A stretch of DNA of 64,000 nt from JANQPD01 sp963715655 (GCA_963715655.1 OY970262.1:2170001-2234000); one strand, 5' to 3'; numbered from the stretch's first letter, positions 33,796 to 43,878 are shown. Translations and numbers: made by a program. Notes: a model not told the origin generated them from the letters alone.

Positions 33796-36594
33796 ATGAA
33801 AAACGTTTTACTCCTCTTTACTTTTTTGGTTTATACCTCTGTTTTTGGTCAAGATAAACTCATCAACGGTTTTGCCTTTGATTTAAACCCCGATGTGCTA
33901 GTAGAAGAAAACAACAATGTACTACCCATGGCTTGGGTTGGTGGTTTAAACTATACCTCTCACGCAAATATTGATTTTAATTTAGATGGAGTTTTAGACC
34001 TTTTAGTGTTTGATAAAGATGGAGAACGGATGCTTCCTTTTGTTAGTGAAGGTTCCGGAAGTGCTTATAAATTAAAATATGCTCCTGAATACAAGGCTTT
34101 TTTACCTAAAGCACATCATTGGATTATTTCTGCCGACTATAATTGTGATGGTAAGCTAGATTTATTTGTAGGAATTGATTCAAAAATTAAGGTGTATGAA
34201 AATCAAAGTACTGGTGCAGAATTTAAGCTTGTTTTGGCACACGCTACTTCTTATGTAAAATCTGTTTACAATGGTTTTACAACTGACTTAAGCATTCCAG
34301 AAACGGATATTCCCGGTATAATAGACTTAGATGATGATGGAGATTTAGACATTTTAACGGTAAACGATGCGGGTGTGGGTGTAGCCGTGCACAGCAATAG
34401 TGCTAATTGTGGTCTAACTTTTACGCGGGAGGCCGAATGTTGGGGGCTTTTTCAAGAAGTAGGTAACGCCAATAATGTAACCTTAAATGCCTGTGATGGT
34501 GTTTCTTCAAATTATACAACAGCCAAAACCAATGCTACTATGCACTCTGGTGGTGCTATGCTTGCGCTTGATTTAAATGGTGATAATCTTAAGGATTTAT
34601 TAATGAGCGATGTGTCCTACGATAATGTTGCAGCGCTTTATAACAATGGTACTTTAGATAGTGCTGTTATTGGAAGCAAAGACACAGCTTTTCCTTCTAG
34701 CAATCCTGCTCATTTGTATTTGTATCCGGCCATGTATTATGCGGATGTAAATGGTGATGGTAAAAAAGATTTGATTTTAACGCCTAATGAAGTAAATATT
34801 AATGTAGTGGGTGCAGGTTCCGTTACCACCGGCTCAGCAAATGTGAATAACACCTTATTGTACACTAATTCCGGCACTAACAACAACCCTACTTTTAATT
34901 TCAGCAAACGTAATTTTCTACAAGAAAATATGATTGATATGGGTGAAGGCGCTATTCCAAGATTTGTAGATTTAAACGGTGATGGACTTCAAGATTTAAT
35001 TTTAGCCAACCATGGAGAGTTTATTTCACCAGCCGTATATAGTACTTATTTTAGATATTATCAAAATATTGGTACTACTGATTCTGTGGCCTTCCGCTTG
35101 GTAGATGGAGATTTTGCACAGATGTCTAGCTACAACATTGGCCGTGGTATAATACCAACTTTTGGAGATTTGGATAATGATGGCGACCAAGATATGATTG
35201 TGGGTGATGAAGACGGTAAACTACATTTTTTTAGAAACAATGGAAACATTTTAACTCCTAACTACTCTTTGGCTATGGCCGGTATAGGTGGTTTTGATGT
35301 AGGTAGTAACGCAGCTCCTTTTTTAATTGATATAAATGGAGATTCTACGTTAGATTTAGTAGTGGGCAATACATTCGGTACACTTACTTATTTTTCTAAT
35401 GCATCTGCAACAAACCCCGTATTTAGTTTGGTTACCAGATCGTTGGGTGGCGTTAAAGTACGTTCTCCCATTAGCGGGCAAGGACGCTCTGTACCCTATT
35501 TATTTAAAGATAGTACCGGTACTATAAATTTAATGGTGGGTAGCGAAAAAGAAGGTATTTGGCAGTATGATAGTTTGGGAACACAAATAGGTGCCACCGG
35601 AAGTAAAGAATATCAATTTGGTAGTGATAGTATTTTAACCACAACCCATATTGATTCTCCCATTGGAATAAAAAAACGAAATGGTAGGAACCAAATATTA
35701 TTTACTGCCGCTGAATTAAAAGCAATGGGTGTTGGTTTCGGTTATATTGATGCTATTCATTTATACGCTCAAGTACCATCCACTGTTATTATTTCTGGAT
35801 TACAAAAAGGGTTTGAAATTCAAATGGGATTGGTAAGCGATACTACTTTAGCTAATGGTTTTATTTCAGGATTAGAGACTATTGAAGACGCTGAAAGACA
35901 TCCATTTGCTAATGGTTGGAATAGAATTCGTTTTGAAAATCCTTTTCTATACGATGGTGAATCTAGCTTAGTGATACAAATCTGTTTTGAAGGAAATCTT
36001 CAATCAAATGATAATATTAACTTTAGGCAAACAGATGCAGGCTTTCCTGCCGCTGCTTTTGGAAACGCTAATGTTGCAAATCACAATGATGTTTTTTTTA
36101 ATGGTTGTGTAATGCCTCTGTTCGGTGTTTCTAACTTACGCCCTAATATTAAACTAGAATTAAGCCCCGCATTTGCCAATACCAGCAATATTTTAAATAC
36201 CGGTAACCTTACTGCTGCGGCTTTTGCAGATGTTAATAACGATGGATTTATTGATGCAGTAGTGGGAAATTATGCCGGTGGCGTAGAGTTTTTTATGGGT
36301 AAAAAATATATAAATACCGTAGGTTTAAAAGAGCCAACAGCAAAAGAAACTTTAAAAACATTTACAGTTTATCCAAATCCAGGAAACGAAACTTTTTATA
36401 TAGCGCGTGAAAACGCTAAAAGGGCTACTTTAAAAGTGTATGCTATAAATGGTGCTTTGGTTTTAGAAAAACCGCTTACAGAGGTAAATACCAAAGTAAA
36501 TATGGTAAATATGGCAAATATGCCGAGTGGCTTATACATTTTTGGTGTGCAGAGCGCAGATGGATTTAGCACCCAAAAAGTAATTAAACAATAA
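33796..36594 (+). CDS. Secreted FG-GAP/VCBS-repeat protein with type IX sorting domain
   Basis: From ATG 33796 (932 aa) there is a signal peptide MKNVLLLFTFLVYTSVFG. The body carries repeated calcium-loop-like motifs such as DFNLDGVLDLLV, DYNCDGKLDLFV, DLDDDGDLDILT, DVNGDGKKDLIL, DLNGDGLQDLIL and DLDNDGDQDMIV, as in FG-GAP/VCBS beta-propellers. The last ~75 residues are a type A sorting signal (VYPNPGNETFYI ... LKVYAINGALVLEKP ... GLYIFGV, ending KVIKQ). It is exported by the Por/T9SS machinery to the cell surface. Role probably adhesion or binding; not determined. Confidence 0.9.
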   Translation: MKNVLLLFTFLVYTSVFGQDKLINGFAFDLNPDVLVEENNNVLPMAWVGGLNYTSHANIDFNLDGVLDLLVFDKDGERMLPFVSEGSGSAYKLKYAPEYKAFLPKAHHWIISADYNCDGKLDLFVGIDSKIKVYENQSTGAEFKLVLAHATSYVKSVYNGFTTDLSIPETDIPGIIDLDDDGDLDILTVNDAGVGVAVHSNSANCGLTFTREAECWGLFQEVGNANNVTLNACDGVSSNYTTAKTNATMHSGGAMLALDLNGDNLKDLLMSDVSYDNVAALYNNGTLDSAVIGSKDTAFPSSNPAHLYLYPAMYYADVNGDGKKDLILTPNEVNINVVGAGSVTTGSANVNNTLLYTNSGTNNNPTFNFSKRNFLQENMIDMGEGAIPRFVDLNGDGLQDLILANHGEFISPAVYSTYFRYYQNIGTTDSVAFRLVDGDFAQMSSYNIGRGIIPTFGDLDNDGDQDMIVGDEDGKLHFFRNNGNILTPNYSLAMAGIGGFDVGSNAAPFLIDINGDSTLDLVVGNTFGTLTYFSNASATNPVFSLVTRSLGGVKVRSPISGQGRSVPYLFKDSTGTINLMVGSEKEGIWQYDSLGTQIGATGSKEYQFGSDSILTTTHIDSPIGIKKRNGRNQILFTAAELKAMGVGFGYIDAIHLYAQVPSTVIISGLQKGFEIQMGLVSDTTLANGFISGLETIEDAERHPFANGWNRIRFENPFLYDGESSLVIQICFEGNLQSNDNINFRQTDAGFPAAAFGNANVANHNDVFFNGCVMPLFGVSNLRPNIKLELSPAFANTSNILNTGNLTAAAFADVNNDGFIDAVVGNYAGGVEFFMGKKYINTVGLKEPTAKETLKTFTVYPNPGNETFYIARENAKRATLKVYAINGALVLEKPLTEVNTKVNMVNMANMPSGLYIFGVQSADGFSTQKVIKQ

Positions 36595-36603
36595 TATAAA
36601 TAC

Positions 36604-37614
36604 CTAAGGTTTTGTCCATTCAGGAAAACCCTCGGTAGTATATACTTCCCATTCATCAGCAGCATTGGTATAAATAAGCAGGGCTTCCACGCCCTGCTTA
36701 TTTTTTAAAAACGCTTTGCTTTTTTCCACACCCAACACCATACATACCGTTGCATACGCGTCAGCATCCATAGCGGTGGCGGTAATTATAGAAGCACTTA
36801 AAAGTTTGTTTCTAGCAGGGTATCCTGTCTCTGGATTAATGGTATGCGCATATTTAACACCCGTTTTTTCATCAACCCAAAACTTGCGGTAATTCCCTGA
36901 TGTAGCCAAAGCTTGATTGTTTAATGATACAATGGCCTCTAAACGATCACTGGGATTCAAATCTTCTTCTGGTTTGTCAATACCAATACGCCAAAATTCG
37001 CCTTGTGCATTTTTACCTTTCGCACGCGTTTCACCACCTACTTCTATAAAATAATTTGCTATGCTTTGCGCTTCTAAAAATTCAGCCAACACATCTACCG
37101 TATAGCCTTGGGCTATGGCATTAAAATCAATTTTAAATCCAATAGGCATAGTAAACGCTTGGCGATAATCTAAATCGGTTTTGGTATAACCGGTGTATAA
37201 CATAACTGAATCAACTTTTGCACTATCCACTTCCCCGCGTTTGCTTAATCCGAAACCCCATAATTCTACCAACTTACCCACTGTTGGGTCAAAAGCTCCT
37301 TTTGTTTCGTTAGCAATTTCAATGCTTCTATTAAATACTGTGGTAAACAGGTTATCCACTTTTATAGGGAAGAAATCTGCAGTGTTGATGGCCGTAATTA
37401 GGGAATTTTTATTGTAAGTACTTAAAGAATAATCAATAGCTTTAAAAATACTATCCACTTCTTTAGAAATGTTCAGAGGTTTTTCACTAATGTATTTTAT
37501 GGTAAATGTGCTGCCCTGTGCTTGACCCGTAAGCGCTATTTCTTCGTTTTGTGAATGGGTATTACACGCGCTAAAAAACACAAATGCTAGAAGTATAAAA
37601 AGTAGATTTTTCAT
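36604..37614 (-). CDS. apbE: FAD:protein FMN transferase (ApbE lipoprotein)
   Basis: From ATG 37614 (336 aa) a lipobox signal FVFFSAC anchors it. The core motifs are GQAQGSTFTIKY, KGAFDPTVGKLVELWGFG, DFNAIAQGYTVDVLAEF, VGGETRAKGKN and SGNYRKFWVDEKTGVKYAHT, then ATAMDADAYATVCMVLG with the metal-binding Asp residues. It attaches FMN to proteins such as Na+-NQR. The five codons upstream (start 37629) lie beyond the TATTTTTG box at 37626-37619, so the shorter start is preferred. Confidence 0.94.
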   Translation of the reverse strand: MKNLLFILLAFVFFSACNTHSQNEEIALTGQAQGSTFTIKYISEKPLNISKEVDSIFKAIDYSLSTYNKNSLITAINTADFFPIKVDNLFTTVFNRSIEIANETKGAFDPTVGKLVELWGFGLSKRGEVDSAKVDSVMLYTGYTKTDLDYRQAFTMPIGFKIDFNAIAQGYTVDVLAEFLEAQSIANYFIEVGGETRAKGKNAQGEFWRIGIDKPEEDLNPSDRLEAIVSLNNQALATSGNYRKFWVDEKTGVKYAHTINPETGYPARNKLLSASIITATAMDADAYATVCMVLGVEKSKAFLKNKQGVEALLIYTNAADEWEVYTTEGFPEWTKP

Positions 37615-37641
37615 GCGGCAAAAATACAACGCATGGTTGGC

Positions 37642-38352
37642 CTAACCCAACTCTTTGTAGCGTGGGCCTTTAATCCAAGCTTTATACCAGCGCTTTAATC
37701 TGGCTGGTGCCACTCCACATTTATAGGCAGTAAACACCACCGCATTAGCCAAATTTACCCGTAAAAAACTATTGTATTCATATTTACGATCTATTACTTG
37801 CAGGGGAGCCGGTATTTTTATCCAAGTTCCTTTTTTACGCGCACGTTTTACCAAATCATAATCTTCCATAAGGGTTAAAGTTTCATTGAAACCACCCAAA
37901 CTATTGTAAAATTCTTTGGTAATAAATAACGATTGATCTCCACCACTGCTTACTAATCCCGGTAAACGGCTTAAAAAACTATTTACACTAACCATATTCT
38001 TTTTTGACATGATTTTTTGACGGAAATGCCCAAAATCAAAACCTTTATTTACAGCAGCTTCTATACTTTGTAAAAAAGTAGCGGGTGGAAATGCATCAGC
38101 ATGTAAAAAATATAAAATAGCACCGCTAGCCTGCTTGGCACCATAGTGCATTTGGCTTGCCCTACCCTTACGGGGAGAAATAAACACCTGAGCACCAGCC
38201 TCTTTAGCAGCAGAAACAGTACCATCAGTGCTCTCTCCGTCAATTACTAGAATCTCAAAGTTAAAAGTACCACCGTGCTCCAATAAATGGCGTACTAGTG
38301 TACCAATAATAGCAGCTTCCTGATACGTGGGTATGACAATACTAATTTTCAT
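37642..38352 (-). CDS. Family 2 glycosyltransferase (TIGR04283-like)
   Basis: The 236-aa GT-A fold starts ISIVIPTYQEAAIIGTLVRH, followed by ILVIDGESTDGTVSAAKEAG, SPRKGRASQMHYGAKQASGA, YFLHADAFPP (the DxD region) and LMEDYDLVKRARKKG. The KGRA-QMN/H-GA stretch and HADA are typical of the TIGR04283 subset. There is no membrane domain. Acceptor unknown. It lies 27 bases upstream of the apbE start region. Confidence 0.88.
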   Translation of the reverse strand: MKISIVIPTYQEAAIIGTLVRHLLEHGGTFNFEILVIDGESTDGTVSAAKEAGAQVFISPRKGRASQMHYGAKQASGAILYFLHADAFPPATFLQSIEAAVNKGFDFGHFRQKIMSKKNMVSVNSFLSRLPGLVSSGGDQSLFITKEFYNSLGGFNETLTLMEDYDLVKRARKKGTWIKIPAPLQVIDRKYEYNSFLRVNLANAVVFTAYKCGVAPARLKRWYKAWIKGPRYKELG

Positions 38353-38414
38353 TTATGCTGCTAATATACACGGAAACATATACGGACAAAGCCTTTCTAA
38401 AGATTACCATCAGA

Positions 38415-39476
38415 TTAAATCAAACCAATTTGTGCCGCATGTGCCTCTGCATCCTTACTGTGTTTAAATTGTAAACTAGGGATACTATTATTGTCTATGG
38501 CCTGTAAAATTTCCTCTACTTTTTTACTATGTGCTCCTTTTACCGCTCTTATATATATGGCTTTTATCCTTTCGGGATATTTATTGGCAATACGCTGATA
38601 AATTTCAGGATCATGCTGCCCATTATCGCCCAATAGCACAAATTGCTTTTGCGGATACATGGCCAAAATACGTTCAATTTTTACCTCTTTATGATTATGA
38701 CTACCATACCCGGAAATAAAAAAATCGCGCCAGCGGTCTTTAATTTCTTTTAATTGTAATACGCCTTTTGGTAATTTATGAAACTGCTTAAAATTTACTA
38801 AAAAATCATATAAATTCCACTCGCTACTGCTTACATAAAAAAAGGGATTTTTACGGTTCTCCGCGTTTTTTTCAAGTGCTTGGTAAAAATGTACTACACC
38901 TTTAAACGGTTTACGTGTTTCTGCATTTTTGGTTAGTAACACGTAAATTTTACGCCAAATTTTGGTAATATGCGAAACCAAAAAAGTATCATCTACATCT
39001 GAAATACAACCATAATCAAACGTATGGGTAATGTGAACTTCCGTTTGCACTTCTACACGCTCCTGCCCTTCCAATAATTTTTCTGGCAACAGTAGTTTTA
39101 TTTTATGCCAACCTTCAGGCAAACCATGCTCGGTAATATTAAATTCATAAAACCCTTGTTCATTGGTTTCTACCGTAACTTTTTGATTGCCCAATACCAA
39201 ACTAACTTTAGCTTGTGGCACTGTGCGCACCAAAAACATTTTTATAAGCGATATAAAATTACGCCATACCGTATAGTGATTTCGAGGACGATTTAAAGCC
39301 ATGGCTCTAAATACATGTCCTTGCAAAACCAAAGCATTAGCATTGCCAAAACCTCGGTAGGCCAGTAAAAACGGGTAATCTACAATGCGAAACCGGCTTT
39401 TTATCCATCGTAAAAACCAATTGCCTTGTATGGGCGCATCTTTATAGCTTTGCCAATTGGGCGGCTTTGAAATCAT
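38415..39476 (-). CDS. APP1-like phosphatase domain protein (DUF2183)
   Basis: The 353-aa protein has an N-terminal beta domain (residues 40-150) and a C-terminal HAD-like domain with YGCISDVDDTFLVSHITKIW (DxDxT), FFYVSSSEWNLYDFL and LLGDNGQHDPEIYQRIA. This is the APP1/DUF2183 family; the yeast member removes phosphate from phosphatidic acid. Its divergent neighbour, 21 bases away, is a lipid-kinase-like gene that would make phosphorylated lipid. The pairing suggests a lipid phosphorylation cycle, by inference. Confidence 0.88.
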   Translation of the reverse strand: MISKPPNWQSYKDAPIQGNWFLRWIKSRFRIVDYPFLLAYRGFGNANALVLQGHVFRAMALNRPRNHYTVWRNFISLIKMFLVRTVPQAKVSLVLGNQKVTVETNEQGFYEFNITEHGLPEGWHKIKLLLPEKLLEGQERVEVQTEVHITHTFDYGCISDVDDTFLVSHITKIWRKIYVLLTKNAETRKPFKGVVHFYQALEKNAENRKNPFFYVSSSEWNLYDFLVNFKQFHKLPKGVLQLKEIKDRWRDFFISGYGSHNHKEVKIERILAMYPQKQFVLLGDNGQHDPEIYQRIANKYPERIKAIYIRAVKGAHSKKVEEILQAIDNNSIPSLQFKHSKDAEAHAAQIGLI

Positions 39477-39497
39477 TAATTCATTTTAGTTAAACAA

Positions 39498-40403
39498 GTG
39501 CAAAAGAAATTCTTATTTATCATAAATCCCATTTCTGGGGGTGTAGATAAAAAACCATTGGAAGTTACCATTAAGCATTGGGCGCATAAAAATGATGTTG
39601 AATACACGCTTTTTTTTACCACCGGTGAAAATGATGCCCAGGCAATTGAAGCAGAAATAAAAAAGCATAAAAGTGAGGCTCTGGTTAGTGTAGGTGGTGA
39701 TGGCACAGCACAATTAGTAGCAGTAGCATCCATAAAATCTGGTATTCCTTTAGGGATAATTCCAGCTGGCTCAGCCAATGGATTAGCCACACATTTTAAA
39801 ATACCCAAAAACACCAATGATGCGCTTAATATATTGGTAGATAGAAATCTAAAAAAAATTGACACCCTATTATTTAATGATACTATTACCGCATTACACA
39901 TTAGTGATGCCGGTTTAAATGCAAAATTGGTAAAACACTTTTCTGAAAGCAGTACGCGTGGTTTTTTAAGCTATGCAGATGGGGTGTACGATCAACTTAA
40001 AAACATGGAACCGTTTAATGTAACGGTACAAACGGAAGATGAAACCTATACTTCAAACGTATTAATGGCCGCTATTGCCAACGCAAACCGCTATGGCTCT
40101 GGTGCGCTTTTAAATCAAAAAGGAAAAATTGACGATGGGAAATTTGAAATCTGTTTATTAAAACGATTTGATTTGACCAACATTGCTTTACATTTTTTTG
40201 ATTTTGTGAATGAGCATGCCGAATATTTAGAAGTGATACAGTGTAAAAAAGCAACCCTAAGTTTTGATAAACCTATTGCTTTTCAAATAGATGGAGAATT
40301 ACAAAGCGAAACAGACAAAGTGGAAGTAGAAATTCAAGCAAGTAATTTGCAAGTTTTTGTACCTCAAGAAGATGAAGGATTTTTAAAACGCTTGTTTACT
40401 TAA
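39498..40403 (+). CDS. Diacylglycerol kinase family lipid kinase
   Basis: This 301-aa protein starts at GTG 39498. It shows FIINPISGGVDKKPLEVTIK, then SVGGDGTAQLVAVASI (the GGDGT ATP site), GIIPAGSANGLATHFKIP and the C-terminal beta domain with FQIDGELQSETDKVEVEI. It belongs to the DagK/YegS/LCB5 kinases acting on diacylglycerol or similar lipids. The PAQR-like gene follows after one base, so they are co-transcribed. Confidence 0.9.
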   Translation: MQKKFLFIINPISGGVDKKPLEVTIKHWAHKNDVEYTLFFTTGENDAQAIEAEIKKHKSEALVSVGGDGTAQLVAVASIKSGIPLGIIPAGSANGLATHFKIPKNTNDALNILVDRNLKKIDTLLFNDTITALHISDAGLNAKLVKHFSESSTRGFLSYADGVYDQLKNMEPFNVTVQTEDETYTSNVLMAAIANANRYGSGALLNQKGKIDDGKFEICLLKRFDLTNIALHFFDFVNEHAEYLEVIQCKKATLSFDKPIAFQIDGELQSETDKVEVEIQASNLQVFVPQEDEGFLKRLFT

Positions 40404-40404
40404 C

Positions 40405-41061
40405 ATGACGCAAAGTAGAAAAGAAACCTATCAGCCCTATTCTAAAGAAGAAGAATGGGTAAATATTTGTACCCACGGCATTGGCATTGGTTTAGGCATT
40501 ATTGGGTACTTTTTACTGCTTTTTAAGGCAAATGCACCGGCTACCGTTGTTTATTATATTTCCATTACTGTGTATTGCGCCACCTTAGTTTGGACTTATA
40601 CCACTTCTACCATTTATCACAGTTTGCATAATGGTAAAGTACGCCTAAAAAATGCGTTTCATTTGTTAGATCACACGGCTATATACCTATTTATTGCCGG
40701 TACCTACACCCCAATATCCATTTATTTTTTACCAAAAGGTTGGAGTATTTTTATACTTATTGCCATTTGGAGTTTAGCCTTAGCGGGATTGGTTTTTAAG
40801 TTTTTAAGCATTGGTAAATTGAATAAATTAAGCACTTATTTATACTTCACCATGGGGTGGTTAATTGTAATTGCCATAAAACCTTTGCTAGATACAGCGC
40901 CTACTAACTTGATTTTGTGGATAGTGGCCGGAGGCGTTTGTTATTCACTTGGTACTATTTTCTTTTTAAAAGACAACTTGAAATTTGCACACGGTATATG
41001 GCACTTGTGGGTACTAGCCGGAAGTATTTGCCACTTTTGTGGGATTTATTTTTTCATTTGA
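40405..41061 (+). CDS. PAQR family membrane protein (hemolysin III)
   Basis: Seven hydrophobic segments. Conserved pieces are EEEWVNICTHGIGIGLGIIG, TSTIYHSLHNGKVRLKNAFH, LLDHTAIYLFIAGTYTPISI and a final AHGIWHLWVLAGSICHFCGI. The His and Ser/Asp residues in these motifs form the metal site of the PAQR (hemolysin III) family. Some members act as ceramidases or hydrolases of lipids, which suits the lipid kinase and phosphatase next to it. Confidence 0.92.
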   Translation: MTQSRKETYQPYSKEEEWVNICTHGIGIGLGIIGYFLLLFKANAPATVVYYISITVYCATLVWTYTTSTIYHSLHNGKVRLKNAFHLLDHTAIYLFIAGTYTPISIYFLPKGWSIFILIAIWSLALAGLVFKFLSIGKLNKLSTYLYFTMGWLIVIAIKPLLDTAPTNLILWIVAGGVCYSLGTIFFLKDNLKFAHGIWHLWVLAGSICHFCGIYFFI

Positions 41062-41172
41062 AAAAATTAGCGTCTAAAAAATGACAAAAGCTTTATGTAG
41101 CCTTAACCATTTTTTTAAAAAACCCATGATTATTGTACTTTTGTAGCTCGATTAAAAAGCATCTAAACAATT

Positions 41173-41457
41173 ATGGAAGTAATAGACAATACGGAAATGA
41201 GGCACTTTGAAGTGCGTGTTGGTGGTATGTTAGCTACTATTGAATATCAAATTCAAGAGAAGAAAGTATTTTTAACACGTGTAGAATTTCCCGAAAAGTT
41301 TAAGGCTGATGGTAGAGCAACAGAAATGTTGGAAATTGCATTAGGCATGATTGAAGAAACTGGTATGCGTATAGTACCCATGACCAGATTTGCTAAAGAT
41401 TACTTTAAAGAGCATAAAGAAAAAAGACATCTTTTACCGGTAGGCATTCACTTGTAA
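41173..41457 (+). CDS. NATD1-like small GNAT protein
   Basis: The 94-aa protein has FEVRVGGMLATIEYQIQEKK, VFLTRVEFPEKFKADGRATE, then MLEIALGMIEETGMRIVPMT. This is the minimal GNAT fold of the NATD1/YjdJ type; G-A--EM after a beta bulge binds acetyl-CoA. The substrate is unknown. A TACTTTTG box at 41136-41143 lies 30 bases ahead of the ATG. Confidence 0.85.
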   Translation: MEVIDNTEMRHFEVRVGGMLATIEYQIQEKKVFLTRVEFPEKFKADGRATEMLEIALGMIEETGMRIVPMTRFAKDYFKEHKEKRHLLPVGIHL

Positions 41458-41473
41458 AGTAATAAGTTTTGCC

Positions 41474-42616
41474 TTAAAAAGCTTCTCCTATAAAAAAATA
41501 TATACCAAGACCTTCTGCGGTAAAAGCAAAATCTAGTCTTGTATAAATATCCTTTTGCGGAAATAGTAAAAAGCGTATTCCAGCACCTCCTGCAAGCACA
41601 AATTTATTGAGTTGAAGTTCTTCAGGTTTGTTAAATACCGAACCCGCAGCTATAAAACCCGCAGCACCAAAGCGCTTGGCAAAAGGGAAAGGCAGCATTC
41701 TGTATTCCACTTGGCCGGCAATTAAATTGTTATCGCGGTAACGCCCCAAATAATACCCACGCATTAAACTCTCGCCCCCCATTAAAGCCAATTGATTAAA
41801 CGGTGCTTGCCCGCGAGTGGTAAATTGGCCAAAAACCTGTGCTGCCAAAACATCTCTCTTATTTACAGGTCTATAAATTCTGCTATCAAAAATTACGTCC
41901 GTAAAATTAAAGTCGCTGCCCCACGTATTATCATATCTTAAATAAGCAAGCTCCACAAAGTTTCCGTGGCGCACGTTTAGTATGTTATGCCTATCATCAT
42001 ACACTAAGCCTACTCCTAATCCAAAATTTGTAGAACCATTTGCCCCAGGCGGCACATCAAAATCAGTAAAGTCTAAACCTTCGGCAGGCACAAAATCTAC
42101 ACTAGTTAGGCTTTCAAAATCTAGCTCTAACCCTGCGTATAGTGAGCCGTAAACTTTTCTTAATACTCTTTCTTTAAGCAATAAAAAATTTGCGTCCACG
42201 CGCGCTAAAAAATCTTCTTGCGCATTTGGCCCTATTCCATAGTATAAAAGTGGAAAGCTTTGAAAACGATTTCTACCCAAAAAGAACCATTTATCCTTAT
42301 CGGTATAAATAGCATGGTCAAAAAAGAAGCCATATTGATTGCGTAAGGTAAAAAATGAAAAGCCTGAAATTTCGCTTAGCCGGTTGCTGGTATCGCGCTT
42401 AGCGTAGTAAACGTACAAAGTACTAACGCCTATTTCTAAGCTAGTTTCAGGCGCAAAACCAACGGTAGGATAAATTAAGAATTGTGGTTTGCGAATGTCA
42501 GAAGTATCATTAGCTAAATTATAAATGTAGCGTCTTAAAAAACCTGGTTTTTCTTGACTGATTAAATCAAACTGACATAAAAAACTGATTAAGAAAACCA
42601 AATAAAGCTGCTTCAA
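41474..42616 (-). CDS. Omp85/BamA-like outer membrane beta-barrel protein
   Basis: A signal peptide (MKQLYLVFLISFLCQFDLIS) precedes a 16-strand-like barrel of about 350 residues with FLIYPTVGFAPETSLEIGVS, GLGVGLVYDDRHNILNVRHG, LMGGESLMRGYYLGRYRDNN and ending YFFIGEAF with terminal Phe. The MGG-S-RGY-LG-YRD motif is the Omp85 lid-lock signature. POTRA domains are absent, so this is a short form, perhaps a transporter rather than BamA. Confidence 0.87.
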   Translation of the reverse strand: MKQLYLVFLISFLCQFDLISQEKPGFLRRYIYNLANDTSDIRKPQFLIYPTVGFAPETSLEIGVSTLYVYYAKRDTSNRLSEISGFSFFTLRNQYGFFFDHAIYTDKDKWFFLGRNRFQSFPLLYYGIGPNAQEDFLARVDANFLLLKERVLRKVYGSLYAGLELDFESLTSVDFVPAEGLDFTDFDVPPGANGSTNFGLGVGLVYDDRHNILNVRHGNFVELAYLRYDNTWGSDFNFTDVIFDSRIYRPVNKRDVLAAQVFGQFTTRGQAPFNQLALMGGESLMRGYYLGRYRDNNLIAGQVEYRMLPFPFAKRFGAAGFIAAGSVFNKPEELQLNKFVLAGGAGIRFLLFPQKDIYTRLDFAFTAEGLGIYFFIGEAF

Positions 42617-42816
42617 TACATAAGGATTTTGGCAAATATCTACTTTTCAATGAAATTAACGAGTTAGTTGTATTATTAAAAATTTGGCAGGTAAGAAACC
42701 ACGGTTTTAATAATGCTTACGCATTTCGCTTTACACAATTGTTTTAAACAGCTTGAGTTTTATAACATTTAGTGAAGGCTAAAAAGCAAACCTAGTAATT
42801 ACGCGACCTTTACTTT

Positions 42817-43710
42817 ATGAATTGGGAGCAAGCTACAAAAGAGTTTACGCAATATTTACGGTTAGAGCGTGGCTTGGCAAAAAATACGGTGATTGGCTAT
42901 TTACAAGACTTAGAAAAGCTCAAAAATTGGTCGCGAAGCTTGCATCTTAAGCCTTTAAGAGTTTCTAAAAAACATTTAGAAAGCTTTATACAGGAGTTAG
43001 CAGAATTTGAAATTGGCGCGCGTACTCAAGCACGTGTACTCAGCAGTATAAAAGCCTTTTACAAATATTTATTGGTAGAAGATTTACTGGCGCATAACCC
43101 TGCCGCCCTTTTAGAAACACCAAAATTAGCACGTAAACTACCGGAATTTTTAAGCATAGAAGAGATTGACCAGATGCTTGATAAAATTGACATGAGTAAA
43201 ACGGAAGGTCATCGTAATAAAGCCATGCTAGAAGTATTGTATAGCTGTGGATTACGCGTAAGTGAGCTCACAGATTTACGCATTAGCGATTTATTTTTTG
43301 AGGAGGAACTTATCCGGGTAACGGGCAAAGGAAATAAAGAACGTTTGGTACCTATTAATGCCTATGCAGTAAAATTGATAAAGATGTATAGAGAAGAAAT
43401 ACGTGCGCACCAAGACATAGCAAAAGGGCATGAAGATTTTTTGTTTTTAAACAGGCGTGGCAAAAAACTTACGCGCGCCATGATTTTCACCCTCGTAAAA
43501 AACCTTGCGCAAAAAGCAGGGATTCAAAAAAATGTAAGTCCGCATACTTTTAGGCACAGCTTTGCTACCCATTTGGTAGAAGGTGGTGCCGACTTACGAG
43601 CTGTACAAGAAATGCTTGGGCATGAAAGTATTACCACTACTGAAATTTATACGCATTTGGATCAGCAATATCTACGGGAAGCTATTGTTAGCTATCATCC
43701 GAGGGCGTAG
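42817..43710 (+). CDS. xerD: Tyrosine recombinase XerD/XerC type
   Basis: The 297-aa protein has the SAM-like N-terminal domain (about 1-95) and a catalytic domain with all residues: R147 (SCGLRVSELTDLR), K171, H243 and R246 (HTFRHSFATHL), H269 (LGHESI) and Y278 (TEIYTH). The length and lack of extra domains fit chromosomal dimer resolution rather than a phage integrase. It stands alone between the barrel gene and the MITE. Confidence 0.9.
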   Translation: MNWEQATKEFTQYLRLERGLAKNTVIGYLQDLEKLKNWSRSLHLKPLRVSKKHLESFIQELAEFEIGARTQARVLSSIKAFYKYLLVEDLLAHNPAALLETPKLARKLPEFLSIEEIDQMLDKIDMSKTEGHRNKAMLEVLYSCGLRVSELTDLRISDLFFEEELIRVTGKGNKERLVPINAYAVKLIKMYREEIRAHQDIAKGHEDFLFLNRRGKKLTRAMIFTLVKNLAQKAGIQKNVSPHTFRHSFATHLVEGGADLRAVQEMLGHESITTTEIYTHLDQQYLREAIVSYHPRA

Positions 43711-43851
43711 TAGTTTTACGTTGAAAAATTTTATGCTGTATAGTACCGGTAGTATGTAAAGATTTGAGGCTACAATTGAGTTAAGGTTTTTGCAGAAAAC
43801 TGCAGTAAGTGGTACTAATATATTCGTCTCATCCCCTTTTACTAGTTTTTA

Positions 43852-43878
43852 GCGTCCTAAAACGCTTCTGTTTTTTTA
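43852..43878 (+). terminator. Weak terminator-like hairpin downstream of xerD
   Basis: AGCGT and ACGCT form a 5-bp stem around a 6-base loop, followed within four bases by a run of seven T's (43872-43878). It lies 142 bases after xerD, which is distant. Confidence 0.4.

Noticed and set aside
33796..36594. Integrin-like adhesin with a defined ligand
   Set aside because: The FG-GAP/VCBS repeats support a propeller fold and surface location but not a ligand.
42817..43710. Integrase of a mobile element
   Set aside because: Length, domain layout and isolated position fit the chromosomal XerC/XerD type, and no element surrounds it.
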